Part shown: one piece after another, positions 1 to 7,388 of the stretch | Layout: every line of letters starts with the position of its first letter | Position numbering within the stretch: position 1 is the first letter of the stretch | NCBI GenBank assembly: GCA_965116435.1 | Contig: OZ220686.1 | Coordinates: forward strand, 2,666,001 to 2,730,000 | From: VXPQ01 sp965116435 | Lineage (GTDB): Bacteria > Bacteroidota > Rhodothermia > Rhodothermales > VXPQ01 | Length of the DNA stretch: 64,000 bases | Direction of reading: 5' to 3' | The notes under the pieces: model-generated | Databases searched by the model: none | The model's input: the letters and a program-made list of their open reading frames with translations, nothing else | Told to the model about the DNA's origin: nothing | Position numbers and translations under genes: made by a program

Positions 1-1
1 T

Positions 2-364
2 GTGCTGGCGCAGACCCTTCGGCTGAAGTCCGAGGCGCGGTACGAGGAAGCGCTTGCGTACATCCGCAAGGCATTCGGCGAGGCCGACTTGTCCCCGCGC
101 CCCGTGGCCGAATTGTCCCCCGACGAACTGGTTGCGCTGTGCCGATACCCGCGCGGTTTCGAGTGTGGCCTTGCGCTGGCCATCGCCGATTTGTTGTGCG
201 AAGAGGCCGATATGCTGGCCAGGATGGGCGCGCTGCCGGAATCCCGCGCCCGCGCTGCCGGCGCCAAAGCATTGTACGAAGCGGCGGCGGCGACAGAGGG
301 GGCTGCGCTCCCTATAGACATTGCGCAAAAGCGGCTGCGCGCCGAAAGATTTGCCGGAAATTAA
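2..364 (+). CDS. C-terminal part of an unrecognised protein (truncated by window edge)
   Basis: The frame is open from the first bases of the window and ends at TAA 362-364. A GTG at position 2 could be read as a start, but the frame may simply enter from outside. The 120 visible residues are mostly alpha-helical and rich in Ala, Leu and Glu, with no signal peptide or membrane segment. I do not recognise the family. Base composition and codon use match the neighbouring chromosomal genes. The cold-shock gene follows after about 150 bp. Confidence 0.55.
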   Translation: MLAQTLRLKSEARYEEALAYIRKAFGEADLSPRPVAELSPDELVALCRYPRGFECGLALAIADLLCEEADMLARMGALPESRARAAGAKALYEAAAATEGAALPIDIAQKRLRAERFAGN

Positions 365-514
365 CCGGAATATCTCCTGTTATCTTGCGTTGTGGGAAAC
401 CCCTGTCCCATAGCGGGGTACATAAGCCATCGTTTTACTTTGCCGCAATGTCTGCATTTGTGCGTAGCGCATGGATCACAGCAGGCTGCGGCGCCATCAC
501 AACACAGAAAGAAC

Positions 515-727
515 ATGCCTCGTGGAAGAGTCAAGTGGTTTAGCGTCGATAAAGGTTTTGGCTTTATCGCGCCGGACGACGGTAGTAAAGACGTATTTGT
601 TCATCGGAATAATGTATCTGGACTCGGGTACGACGAAGGACTTCGAGACGGCGAAGAAGTGGAGTATGATGTGGAGCAAACGCCAAAAGGCCTCAGCGCC
701 ATGGGCGTGAAGCGTACGGACGACTGA
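515..727 (+). CDS. Cold-shock domain protein (CspA family)
   Basis: This 70-residue protein is the length of a single cold-shock domain, a five-stranded OB fold that binds single-stranded nucleic acids and acts as an RNA chaperone. The RNP1 motif (KGFGFI) and RNP2 motif (DVFVH) are both visible. The frame stays open upstream to 392, but the extra 41 residues are unlike the family, so the ATG at 515, which gives the usual MPxGRVKWF beginning, is chosen. The gene stands alone. A weak hairpin followed by a T run near 758-785 may end the transcript. Confidence 0.93.
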   Translation: MPRGRVKWFSVDKGFGFIAPDDGSKDVFVHRNNVSGLGYDEGLRDGEEVEYDVEQTPKGLSAMGVKRTDD

Positions 728-889
728 TCTGCTTCCGGGCATTTCGGTAACGGTTGGCATCAGTTGGCCTGTCGGCTGATTTTTTCCTGTTTCTGTTAGG
801 CAGGCGGCGGATGTCGCCTGTTTGCGGGAAAAATCCGTATGCGCGTGAGCCTGATCGGGTTCGTCTGCGTACGCTCCTCTGTCTTCCTC

Positions 890-2917
890 ATGATGCGCGT
901 TATGTCGTTCGTTCGATGCGGGTTGGCGGCGCTTTGCTGTCTGCTTCCGGGGTGGGTTGCCGCCCAGGATACGTTATCCGTTTTTCCAGGGCGGTCCTTG
1001 CCGGAATGGACGGTGGAAGCCGTGCGGGGTACGGCGAACGCGGCGTCGGCGCCCTATGCCCTTGCCGTGGAAACGCATGCTCCGGATGTCTTGCCGAGCG
1101 CTGCGCTTTCCATGGAGCGCGTATTGCGTTCGCTGCCGGGCGTATGGGTGAACGACCAGGGGCATTTTGCGCTTGGCGAACGTATCTCCGTGCGCGGCAT
1201 GGGTGCGCACGCCCCGTTCGGGGTGCGCGGCATGCAGGTCGTGCTCGACGGCATTCCGCTTACCATGCCGGATGGCCAAACCGTGCTGGACGTCGTGGAG
1301 TCCGCGGTGTTGCGTCGTACGGAACTGTTGCGTAGCCCGGCGGCCCTGTTTTGGGGAAACGGGTCGGGCGCCGTGCTGTTTCTCGCCAGCGAGGAGGCGG
1401 CCGAAGCGCCCCGATTTCGCGCACAGGCGCTTGCCGGTTCGTTTGGGCAGCGGCGGGTACTGGTCGAAGGCCGCGTTCCGTTCGGGGCGCATGCCCTGCA
1501 ATTGTACGCCTCGAACCAGCGTCAGGAGGGGTATCGCACCTGGTCTGCCGGCGTCCGGCGCCGCGCCGGGGCTTCCGTCCGGTTGCGCACAGGCGCTGCC
1601 TCGCACGTACGCCTGCTGGGCGCGTTGGCTTTGCAGGACACCGAGCATCCCGGTTCCCTCACGCGCGAACAATTTGAGGCGGATCCCACCATGGCTCGAC
1701 CGGCCTTTGCGGACGCACGCGCCGGCAAGGAGAGCGTTCACGCGCAGACGGGCATTGCTTTCGAGCGCGCGGCTGGTTCCGGAACGCTGCGCATAACTGG
1801 CTACGGCGTCCGGCGCACGCTCGACAATCCGTTGTCTTTTGCGTATATCGATTTGGGCCGGACGGCAGGTGGCGCGCGCGTTGCGCTTCGGCAAGACCGG
1901 GGGCGAATGCAGTGGGGAATCGGCGGCGATGGGGCGCTTCAGCACGATATTCGCAAAAATTTCAATAATGCGGATGGCGCGCCCGGCGAAAACACCCTGC
2001 TGAATCAGGTGGAAGACGTGACGTCCGCAGGCGCTTTTGCGTATGGAGGTTTCCAGCTGGTTCGGCAGCTGCAGATCATGGGCGGGTTGCGCTACGGAAC
2101 GGTGCGGTTCGCCATGGACGATCGGTTGCTTGCCAATGGCGATCAATCCGGCAGCCGCCTGTTTAACGCCTGGAGTCCCATGCTGGGCGTGTCCTGGCTG
2201 GGCGACGGGTGGGTGCTGTTTGCGAACTATGGCACGGCGTTCGAAACGCCCACGACCACGGAACTGGTGAATCGGCCGGACCTGACCGGCGGATTCAATC
2301 CTTCGCTTGATCCGCAGGTTACGCGAGGAGTGGAGGCGGGTTTTCGCGGCGCCCTCGGGCCGCGCCTGTTCGTAGATGCGGCCGTTTTTTCCATGCACGT
2401 GGACGGGCGCCTGATTTCGTTCGAGAACGAACTGGGGCGGGATTTTTTCCGCAATGCGGGGAAGAATACGCACCGGGGGCTGGAAGCCGCCGTGCAATGG
2501 GTTCCGTCTTCTCGCTGGGAGGCGGCGGTGGCGGCTACCGCCAGCCGTCTGGTTTTCCAGGAAACAGGGTTGAAGGGCAACCTGCTGCCGGGCGTCCCCG
2601 AACGTCGTTTGTTCGCCCGCGTACAGACCCGTCCGCAGGATTTTCGAATTACAGTGGAAGCAGAAGTTGTAAGCGAGTATTTTACGAATGACGCCAACAC
2701 GGCCGTGAACGACGGATACGTTGTGTTCGACGCGTCGCTTGGGCACGAAGGGTTTACCGCCGGTTCGGTGCGTATCATGCCGTTCGTCGAGGTGCGCAAT
2801 GTGCTGGACGCCCAATATAGCGGCTCGGTTTCGATCAATGCATTCGGAGGCCGTTACTATGAACCTGCGCCCGGCCGGGCCTTTCTGGCCGGATTACAAC
2901 TTCACATACTTCCTTGA
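890..2917 (+). CDS. TonB-dependent outer-membrane receptor
   Basis: This outer-membrane active transporter for iron chelates or other large ligands is energised by TonB/ExbBD. From the ATG at 890 it has 675 residues. A signal peptide of about 26 residues ends in VAAQ. An N-terminal plug domain follows (roughly 50-165, with SVRGM and VLDGIPLTMPDG), then a 22-strand-type barrel rich in alternating aromatic residues, ending in a typical C-terminal strand (GRAFLAGLQLHILP). The frame extends to 839, but the start at 890, or 902, gives a cleaner signal peptide. The next gene begins 2 bp downstream, so the two are probably co-transcribed. The substrate cannot be read from sequence. Confidence 0.9.
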   Translation: MMRVMSFVRCGLAALCCLLPGWVAAQDTLSVFPGRSLPEWTVEAVRGTANAASAPYALAVETHAPDVLPSAALSMERVLRSLPGVWVNDQGHFALGERISVRGMGAHAPFGVRGMQVVLDGIPLTMPDGQTVLDVVESAVLRRTELLRSPAALFWGNGSGAVLFLASEEAAEAPRFRAQALAGSFGQRRVLVEGRVPFGAHALQLYASNQRQEGYRTWSAGVRRRAGASVRLRTGAASHVRLLGALALQDTEHPGSLTREQFEADPTMARPAFADARAGKESVHAQTGIAFERAAGSGTLRITGYGVRRTLDNPLSFAYIDLGRTAGGARVALRQDRGRMQWGIGGDGALQHDIRKNFNNADGAPGENTLLNQVEDVTSAGAFAYGGFQLVRQLQIMGGLRYGTVRFAMDDRLLANGDQSGSRLFNAWSPMLGVSWLGDGWVLFANYGTAFETPTTTELVNRPDLTGGFNPSLDPQVTRGVEAGFRGALGPRLFVDAAVFSMHVDGRLISFENELGRDFFRNAGKNTHRGLEAAVQWVPSSRWEAAVAATASRLVFQETGLKGNLLPGVPERRLFARVQTRPQDFRITVEAEVVSEYFTNDANTAVNDGYVVFDASLGHEGFTAGSVRIMPFVEVRNVLDAQYSGSVSINAFGGRYYEPAPGRAFLAGLQLHILP

Positions 2918-2919
2918 TC

Positions 2920-3708
2920 ATGAAACGCATTATGCCTTTTATTACTGCCGTCCTTTTTGCTGCGTCGCCCGCGCTTGCCCAGGATTCCGGGGGGCAAGGG
3001 AGCCGTACGCCGGCGGATTGGGACGTACACGACCGGGAGCGCCCCCGCCCCATGGTGGTCTCTCCGGCGACGCCAAGCACGGACAACATGGTTGGACAGG
3101 CTCCGTCCGACGCGATCATTCTTTTTGGGGATGCGGCGGACGGATTGTCCGGTTGGGAAAGTTTCAACGGCGATCCCGCTGCCTGGAAGGTGACCGACGG
3201 ATATTTTGAAGTCGTGCCCCGAACCGGAGGGATTCGGACCAAACAGGGATTCGGCGATGTGCAGCTGCATGTCGAATGGTCGGCTCCGTCGCCGCCCGAT
3301 GGCGAGGATCAGGATCGCGGCAACAGCGGCGTATTTCTGATGGGCGTCTACGAAGTGCAAGTGCTGGATTCCTACGAGAACGACACGTATCCCGATGGGC
3401 AAGCCGCCGCATTGTACGGGCAGTATCCGCCGCTGGTCAACGCGATGAGCGCGCCGGGCGCATGGAATACGTACGACATCGTGTTTCGCCGTCCCCGTTT
3501 CGACGACGACGGCGCCCTGATTTCTCCGGCGTACGTAACCGTTTTGCATAACGGCGTGCTGGTGCAGAACCACGAGGAAATGACAGGACCTTCGGGCCAT
3601 CGGTCGCGTCCGCCGTACGAGGCGCACGCCGAGCGGCTGCCGATCTCCTTGCAGGATCATGACCATCCTGTGCGTTTCCGGAATATTTGGGTCAGGGAGC
3701 TGGAATAG
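2920..3708 (+). CDS. DUF1080 (3-keto-disaccharide hydrolase family) secreted protein
   Basis: This 262-residue protein has a signal peptide of about 22 residues ending in ALAQ. One DUF1080 domain follows, a concanavalin-like beta sandwich found in glycan-processing loci of Bacteroidota and Planctomycetota. Family hallmarks visible are the LFGDAADGLSGWE opening, the RGNSGVFLMGVYEVQVLDSY core, and an ending with FRNIWVREL. Some members hydrolyse 3-keto-glycosides, but the substrate here is unknown. The ATG at 2920 follows directly on the TonB-receptor stop, suggesting coupled expression and a shared role in carbohydrate uptake and processing at the cell surface or in the periplasm. Confidence 0.9.
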   Translation: MKRIMPFITAVLFAASPALAQDSGGQGSRTPADWDVHDRERPRPMVVSPATPSTDNMVGQAPSDAIILFGDAADGLSGWESFNGDPAAWKVTDGYFEVVPRTGGIRTKQGFGDVQLHVEWSAPSPPDGEDQDRGNSGVFLMGVYEVQVLDSYENDTYPDGQAAALYGQYPPLVNAMSAPGAWNTYDIVFRRPRFDDDGALISPAYVTVLHNGVLVQNHEEMTGPSGHRSRPPYEAHAERLPISLQDHDHPVRFRNIWVRELE

Positions 3709-3747
3709 GCGCGCAATGCGTCCGGGCGGGCGCGAGCCGGGTTTGCT

Positions 3748-4776
3748 ATGAAAGCAGTTACGTTTGGCGAAGTTATGCTCCGGCTATCGCCGCCGGGGCA
3801 CAGGCGCCTGGTGCAAACGCCTTCCCTTGATGTGTCTTTCGGGGGCGGGGAAGCCAATGTGGCCGTTTCGCTGGCGGCCTTTGGGCTGGACAGTTTCTTC
3901 TTGTCCAAAATTCCCCGACACGAGGTTGGACAAGCCTGCGTCAATGCACTGCGCCGCTATGGCGTATCCGACCGGTTCATTGTGCGCGGCGGCGATCGCC
4001 TCGGCGTCTATTTTCTGGAAACGGGAGCAAGCCAGCGAGGCTCCAAGGTGCTTTATGACCGGGCCGGAAGCGCGGTCACGACGCTGACGCCCGCCGAAGT
4101 GGATCTGGAAGCGGTATTCGAGGGCGCCGCGTGGTTCCATTGGACAGGCATTACTCCCGCGCTTGGCGAGACGCCGCGCCGCATGCTCGAAGAAGCGTGT
4201 CGCGCTGCGCGCCGTGCGGGTGCCTCCGTCAGTTGCGATCTGAATTTTCGCGCCAAGTTGTGGACGGAGGAGGAAGCGCAGGCCGTCATGCGCCCCCTCA
4301 TGAAGTATGTGGACGTGTGCATCGCGAACGAAGAAGACGCCGAGCGCAGCCTCGGTTTCCGGGCAGGGGCATCCGATGTGGAGGCGGCCCATCTGGACGA
4401 AGAGGCGTATTTCGGTCTTGCCCGGCAGCTTAAGGAAGCGTACGGCTTTCGGGCGGTGGCCATTACGCTGCGCGAGAGTTTTTCGGCGTCGGCGAACGGA
4501 TGGAGCGCGCTGCTGCACGACGACCACACCTGTCGCGTCCCGCAACGATCCACCCGCTACGAAATTCAACTCGTGGATCGCGTGGGCGGCGGCGATGCGT
4601 TTGCGGCGGGCCTGATCGCCGGTCTGCTGACCCAGGAAGATTCCCGGGAGGCCCTGGAGTTTGCGGTGGCGGCCTCCTGTCTGAAGCAAACGATTCCGGG
4701 CGATTTCAACCTGGTTTCGTCGCAAGAGGTCGAAAATCTGGTCCGGGGGTCCGGGTCCGGGCGCGTAGAGCGGTAA
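3748..4776 (+). CDS. kdgK: PfkB-family sugar kinase, probable 2-dehydro-3-deoxygluconokinase
   Basis: This cytoplasmic ribokinase-family enzyme has 342 residues. The family's first signature is at the N-terminus (FGGGEANVAVSLAAFG), and the second, carrying the catalytic Asp and anion hole, is near residue 280 (DRVGGGDAFAAGLIAG). The MKAVTFGEVMLRLSPPG opening is typical of 2-keto-3-deoxygluconate kinases, which convert KDG to KDPG in hexuronate breakdown. The mannonate-oxidoreductase-like SDR at 9985-10842 would fit the same pathway. Specificity is inferred, and other keto-sugar kinases are possible. It follows the DUF1080 gene after 39 bp with the same orientation. Confidence 0.85.
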   Translation: MKAVTFGEVMLRLSPPGHRRLVQTPSLDVSFGGGEANVAVSLAAFGLDSFFLSKIPRHEVGQACVNALRRYGVSDRFIVRGGDRLGVYFLETGASQRGSKVLYDRAGSAVTTLTPAEVDLEAVFEGAAWFHWTGITPALGETPRRMLEEACRAARRAGASVSCDLNFRAKLWTEEEAQAVMRPLMKYVDVCIANEEDAERSLGFRAGASDVEAAHLDEEAYFGLARQLKEAYGFRAVAITLRESFSASANGWSALLHDDHTCRVPQRSTRYEIQLVDRVGGGDAFAAGLIAGLLTQEDSREALEFAVAASCLKQTIPGDFNLVSSQEVENLVRGSGSGRVER

Positions 4777-4814
4777 GGAACGCGGCGCGCTGGCGCAGGG
4801 GTTTTCGCCCCGCC

Positions 4815-4942
4815 TGCAAATATTGTCTGCGAACATCGCCGGAAACATCGTCTGCAAATATCGCTCGGAAACATCGCCTGTATACATCGCCCGCAAACAT
4901 CGTTCGGAAACATTGTCTGCGAACATCGCTGCAAACATCGTC
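4815..4942. repeat. Ten-copy degenerate 13-bp tandem repeat
   Basis: Ten head-to-tail units of 13 bp (two are 12 bp) share the core AACATCG preceded by TGC or CGG. They fill most of the spacer between the convergent kdgK and shikimate-dehydrogenase-like genes. Units vary at 1-4 positions, so the array is not a recent slippage product. There are no unique spacers, so it is not a CRISPR array. Function is unknown. Confidence 0.8.
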
Positions 4943-5009
4943 TGCGGCCCGATTCTGAGCAGCGTATCGAGGGCGTTTCAGGGTGTTGTCTGGGCGCGTA
5001 CAGGACAGA

Positions 5010-5960
5010 TTATCGTCGTCTGTACGCTTCGGCGATCTCCGCAAGCGCGTCGAATGGCGGGCCGTGTTCCGGGATGGATATTCCGAACACTTCGGCGACG
5101 ATGCTCGTCCATCCATACAGAAAATACGTCCAGCCATCCACGGTCTGGACGTTCCGGCGGCATGCTTCCGCCTGTTTCAGGAAGCGGAAGTCGCCCCGGT
5201 AATTGTAATCCCAGGCATAGCCGTTTCTCGGGAAGACAGCCTGGTCGGACAGGGGCGATCCCGGACGGTCTTTGCCCATGCCCGTCCCGTTTATAACCAC
5301 GGAACCGTCGGGCAGGTCGTGCAGGGCGGCGTCGTTGTCGGCGGCGCGGCGGACCAGCAGATAGCGCACGGCGGCCCGGCGCTCCACCTGGTCGTGCACG
5401 GACTGGATGCTGCGAAGGCGGTTCTCGTCCATGTCCGTCACGGTGATGCGCGCCGGTTGCTTGTCGGGCGGCGCGGTCAGCAACAAACTGGTGGTGGCCA
5501 CGGTCGCGCCCCCCGCTCCGAGGAAGAGCGCCTCGGCCCCGGTTTTTTCCCAGTATCCATCCGGGAGAAACGCCTGGAGCGCCCGCTGGCCCGTCAAGGC
5601 GTCTTTTGCATGGCCGAGGAGGCGTTCGCCGCGCTTGGAAATGCAGGAAATTTCCCCGAGCAAGCGTGCGTACGGGTCCAGCTCGTCGAACAGGTCCCGG
5701 CTTGCCGCGAGCAGGTCGATTTTATGGGTGGTGATCAGGGCGCCCATCGAGAGCGGATCGTGCTTTATGAAGCGCACGATATGCCGGTAGATATCCGGGC
5801 TGGCGCCGATCGGAACGTCTACGCCCGCAAGGCGCGCCGGGCCCAGCCCGAGGAGTTCGGCCCATTTCGGGAAGATGGGCACGATGGAAGATTGCCCGGT
5901 GGTTACGCCAATGAAATACAGGGTCGGAGTCGTTGCGGGCCGCAAGCGCATCGGGGACAT
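5010..5960 (-). CDS. Shikimate dehydrogenase-like protein
   Basis: The protein has 316 residues from the ATG at 5960. The N-terminal half resembles the shikimate-binding domain, with a conserved lysine in ALITTHKID. The C-terminal half has a Rossmann motif (FLGAGGATVATTS, near residue 150) and an INGTGMG loop. Canonical AroE reduces 3-dehydroshikimate with NADPH. This copy is longer and diverged, so it may be a paralogue acting on another cyclic acid. The frame is open to 6086, but that upstream part coincides with an interspersed repeat (6011-6133), so the inner start is preferred. It is convergent with kdgK. Confidence 0.7.
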   Translation of the reverse strand: MSPMRLRPATTPTLYFIGVTTGQSSIVPIFPKWAELLGLGPARLAGVDVPIGASPDIYRHIVRFIKHDPLSMGALITTHKIDLLAASRDLFDELDPYARLLGEISCISKRGERLLGHAKDALTGQRALQAFLPDGYWEKTGAEALFLGAGGATVATTSLLLTAPPDKQPARITVTDMDENRLRSIQSVHDQVERRAAVRYLLVRRAADNDAALHDLPDGSVVINGTGMGKDRPGSPLSDQAVFPRNGYAWDYNYRGDFRFLKQAEACRRNVQTVDGWTYFLYGWTSIVAEVFGISIPEHGPPFDALAEIAEAYRRR

Positions 5961-6010
5961 GGGATCGTAGTCGCAAGGAGGAAAGCCGTACGAGGGGTCA
6001 ATATACTGCA

Positions 6011-6133
6011 GGATGCCCTGACCAAATCCACTTCGTCCTGTATGTGGCCTTCGCGCATACAGGATACCGCGCTTCGGGCATTGCAATCCGCCGAAAATAC
6101 GGTGGGTTCGCGGCGTCGCGCACGTTCCGAAGC
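6011..6133 (-). repeat. Interspersed MITE-like element, diverged reverse copy with REP end
   Basis: Positions 6011-6040 match the reverse complement of the REP-like hairpin end found elsewhere in the window (GGATGC, CTGA, TCCACTTCG). The following 90 bp align loosely with the body of the element at 44664-44821, including CGAAAA, ACGGTG and the final GAAGCG. It lies immediately upstream of the shikimate-dehydrogenase-like gene and inflates that reading frame. Confidence 0.55.
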
Positions 6134-6243
6134 GAATGCAGGCCGGTGCAGCAATTTATGGCACGGTGTTTGTTTTAATTCACCACAACCCCCACAAGAT
6201 ACACGTAACCCACACGTTGCACATAACCCTTGGGAGGAACGTC

Positions 6244-7023
6244 ATGGTATCCCGATACGGAGTATTCGCTTTTTTACTCGTTTTGCTTTTGTCGCTGCCC
6301 GCTTGCGACAGCACGGACGCCGGAGACGCTGAAGATATGCTGACCCAGCAGGAGGCCGATGCGCTCCTGAAGTTCGTCACCACCGGTTTTCAGGCCGCCG
6401 TCTCGGGGAGTGCGCTGGCCGCTCCTGAGGAAGAGGAAGATCCGGTCGATGCGCCCGATCCAGACGCCGTACCGGAAATAGAGGATATCGCCTTGCCGAT
6501 CGATTCTACCTCTACGTGTTCTGGAGGAGGCACGAAAACCATCGTAGGGAAGGCGTCGCCCGATCTTGAGGCTCCGGAAAACGGCTTCGGCTTGCAATAC
6601 GACATTTCGCAGTTTTCCACGGATTGCGTGACGACGATCGACAATATGACCTTCCACGTCGATATTTACCATGGCTTGCGCCAGCAGGGGTCGTATGCGC
6701 TTGAGATCGTGGAAAGCGAGACGGCTGTGTCGGTGCTCTTTAACCAGCGTGCCGCGACGTCGGGCACGATGGTTTGGGAGATTGGCGATCGGCGCGGCGT
6801 GTGCCCGGTCGAATTGTCCACCGACGAAGATGTCGAGATCACGTTGCTGGGCGGGGGCGAAACGGATTCTCCCGCGACCGTGGAAGGCGGTACTTCCGGC
6901 AGGATATGCGGCATTTCGGTGCAATATACCCCGGAAGCCGGGGAATTGATCGACAATCTGGAGGAGGAAACGGAGAGCATTGCTGGAGGCGTTGCCCCAG
7001 GCAAGGGCTTCGTTCGCCGATAG
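6244..7023 (+). CDS. Hypothetical lipoprotein
   Basis: A good Shine-Dalgarno sequence (GGGAGGAA) lies 6 bp before the ATG at 6244, which decides this start over an upstream ATG. The 259-residue product starts with a lipoprotein signal (hydrophobic run, lipobox LPAC, acylated Cys near residue 20). An acidic, Glu/Asp/Pro-rich linker follows, then a beta-rich domain with several Cys residues. I do not recognise the domain. It is probably anchored in a membrane facing the periplasm or cell surface. A strong intrinsic terminator follows the gene. Confidence 0.8.
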   Translation: MVSRYGVFAFLLVLLLSLPACDSTDAGDAEDMLTQQEADALLKFVTTGFQAAVSGSALAAPEEEEDPVDAPDPDAVPEIEDIALPIDSTSTCSGGGTKTIVGKASPDLEAPENGFGLQYDISQFSTDCVTTIDNMTFHVDIYHGLRQQGSYALEIVESETAVSVLFNQRAATSGTMVWEIGDRRGVCPVELSTDEDVEITLLGGGETDSPATVEGGTSGRICGISVQYTPEAGELIDNLEEETESIAGGVAPGKGFVRR

Positions 7024-7064
7024 GGCTTGCCTTCCGCGATAGGATTTCAGGGAGATGTTTCTTG

Positions 7065-7102
7065 CGGGCGGGGCGTGCAGCAGCGCGCCTCGCCCGTTTT
7101 TT
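7065..7102 (+). terminator. Strong rho-independent terminator
   Basis: Arms 7065-7078 and 7083-7096 form a 14-bp GC-rich stem (two G-U type mismatches) with loop AGCA, followed directly by TTTTTT at 7097-7102. It ends the lipoprotein transcript. Confidence 0.85.
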
Positions 7103-7144
7103 ATGAATATTCTGATGAAGTGCACAACGCGCAGCCCTCGCTGC

Positions 7145-7176
7145 CTCTGATCTTTGCGGATGTAATCAGCGCATCC
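7145..7176 (+). repeat. REP-like palindrome (subtype with TTTGCGGA loop)
   Basis: The arms CTGATC and AATCAG flank an 11-nt loop containing GCGGA and are followed by CGCATCC. The closest relative in the window is the copy at 50102-50148, which shares the preceding CCTCGC(A/T)GCCTCT. The rest of the 7177-7388 spacer before the next gene shows nothing recognisable. Confidence 0.7.
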
Positions 7177-7388
7177 TGAGGCATGGCGCTGCTGGCGTGC
7201 GCCTCGTAATCTCCCGAAGGATACGCCACCTCCGCACATGCGTTTGCGCAACAATATGGCTTCGGGATCGTTTCGGTAAGGTTAGGTGCGCATGGAATGA
7301 AATGCTTGCTCCGAAGGTCTTATATGCGTGTTTCCGGGCATGGCGTTTGCGTGCCCTTCCCCTTGTCCCCCGAAAGTATATCGCTGTC

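Noticed and set aside
758..785. Terminator after the cold-shock gene
   Set aside because: The stem (ATCAG/CTGAT) is short and interrupted; the T run is present but the hairpin is too weak to list as a feature.
974..2815. Long open frame antisense to the first TonB receptor
   Set aside because: High-GC shadow of the receptor gene; its residues are Arg/His/Gln rich with no domain features or signal.
4815..4942. Possible CRISPR array
   Set aside because: Units of 13 bp follow directly on each other with no unique spacers, and no cas genes are present.
4983..6332. 449-codon plus-strand frame across the shikimate-dehydrogenase-like gene
   Set aside because: It is the complement of a gene with clear Rossmann and substrate motifs and runs through an interspersed repeat.
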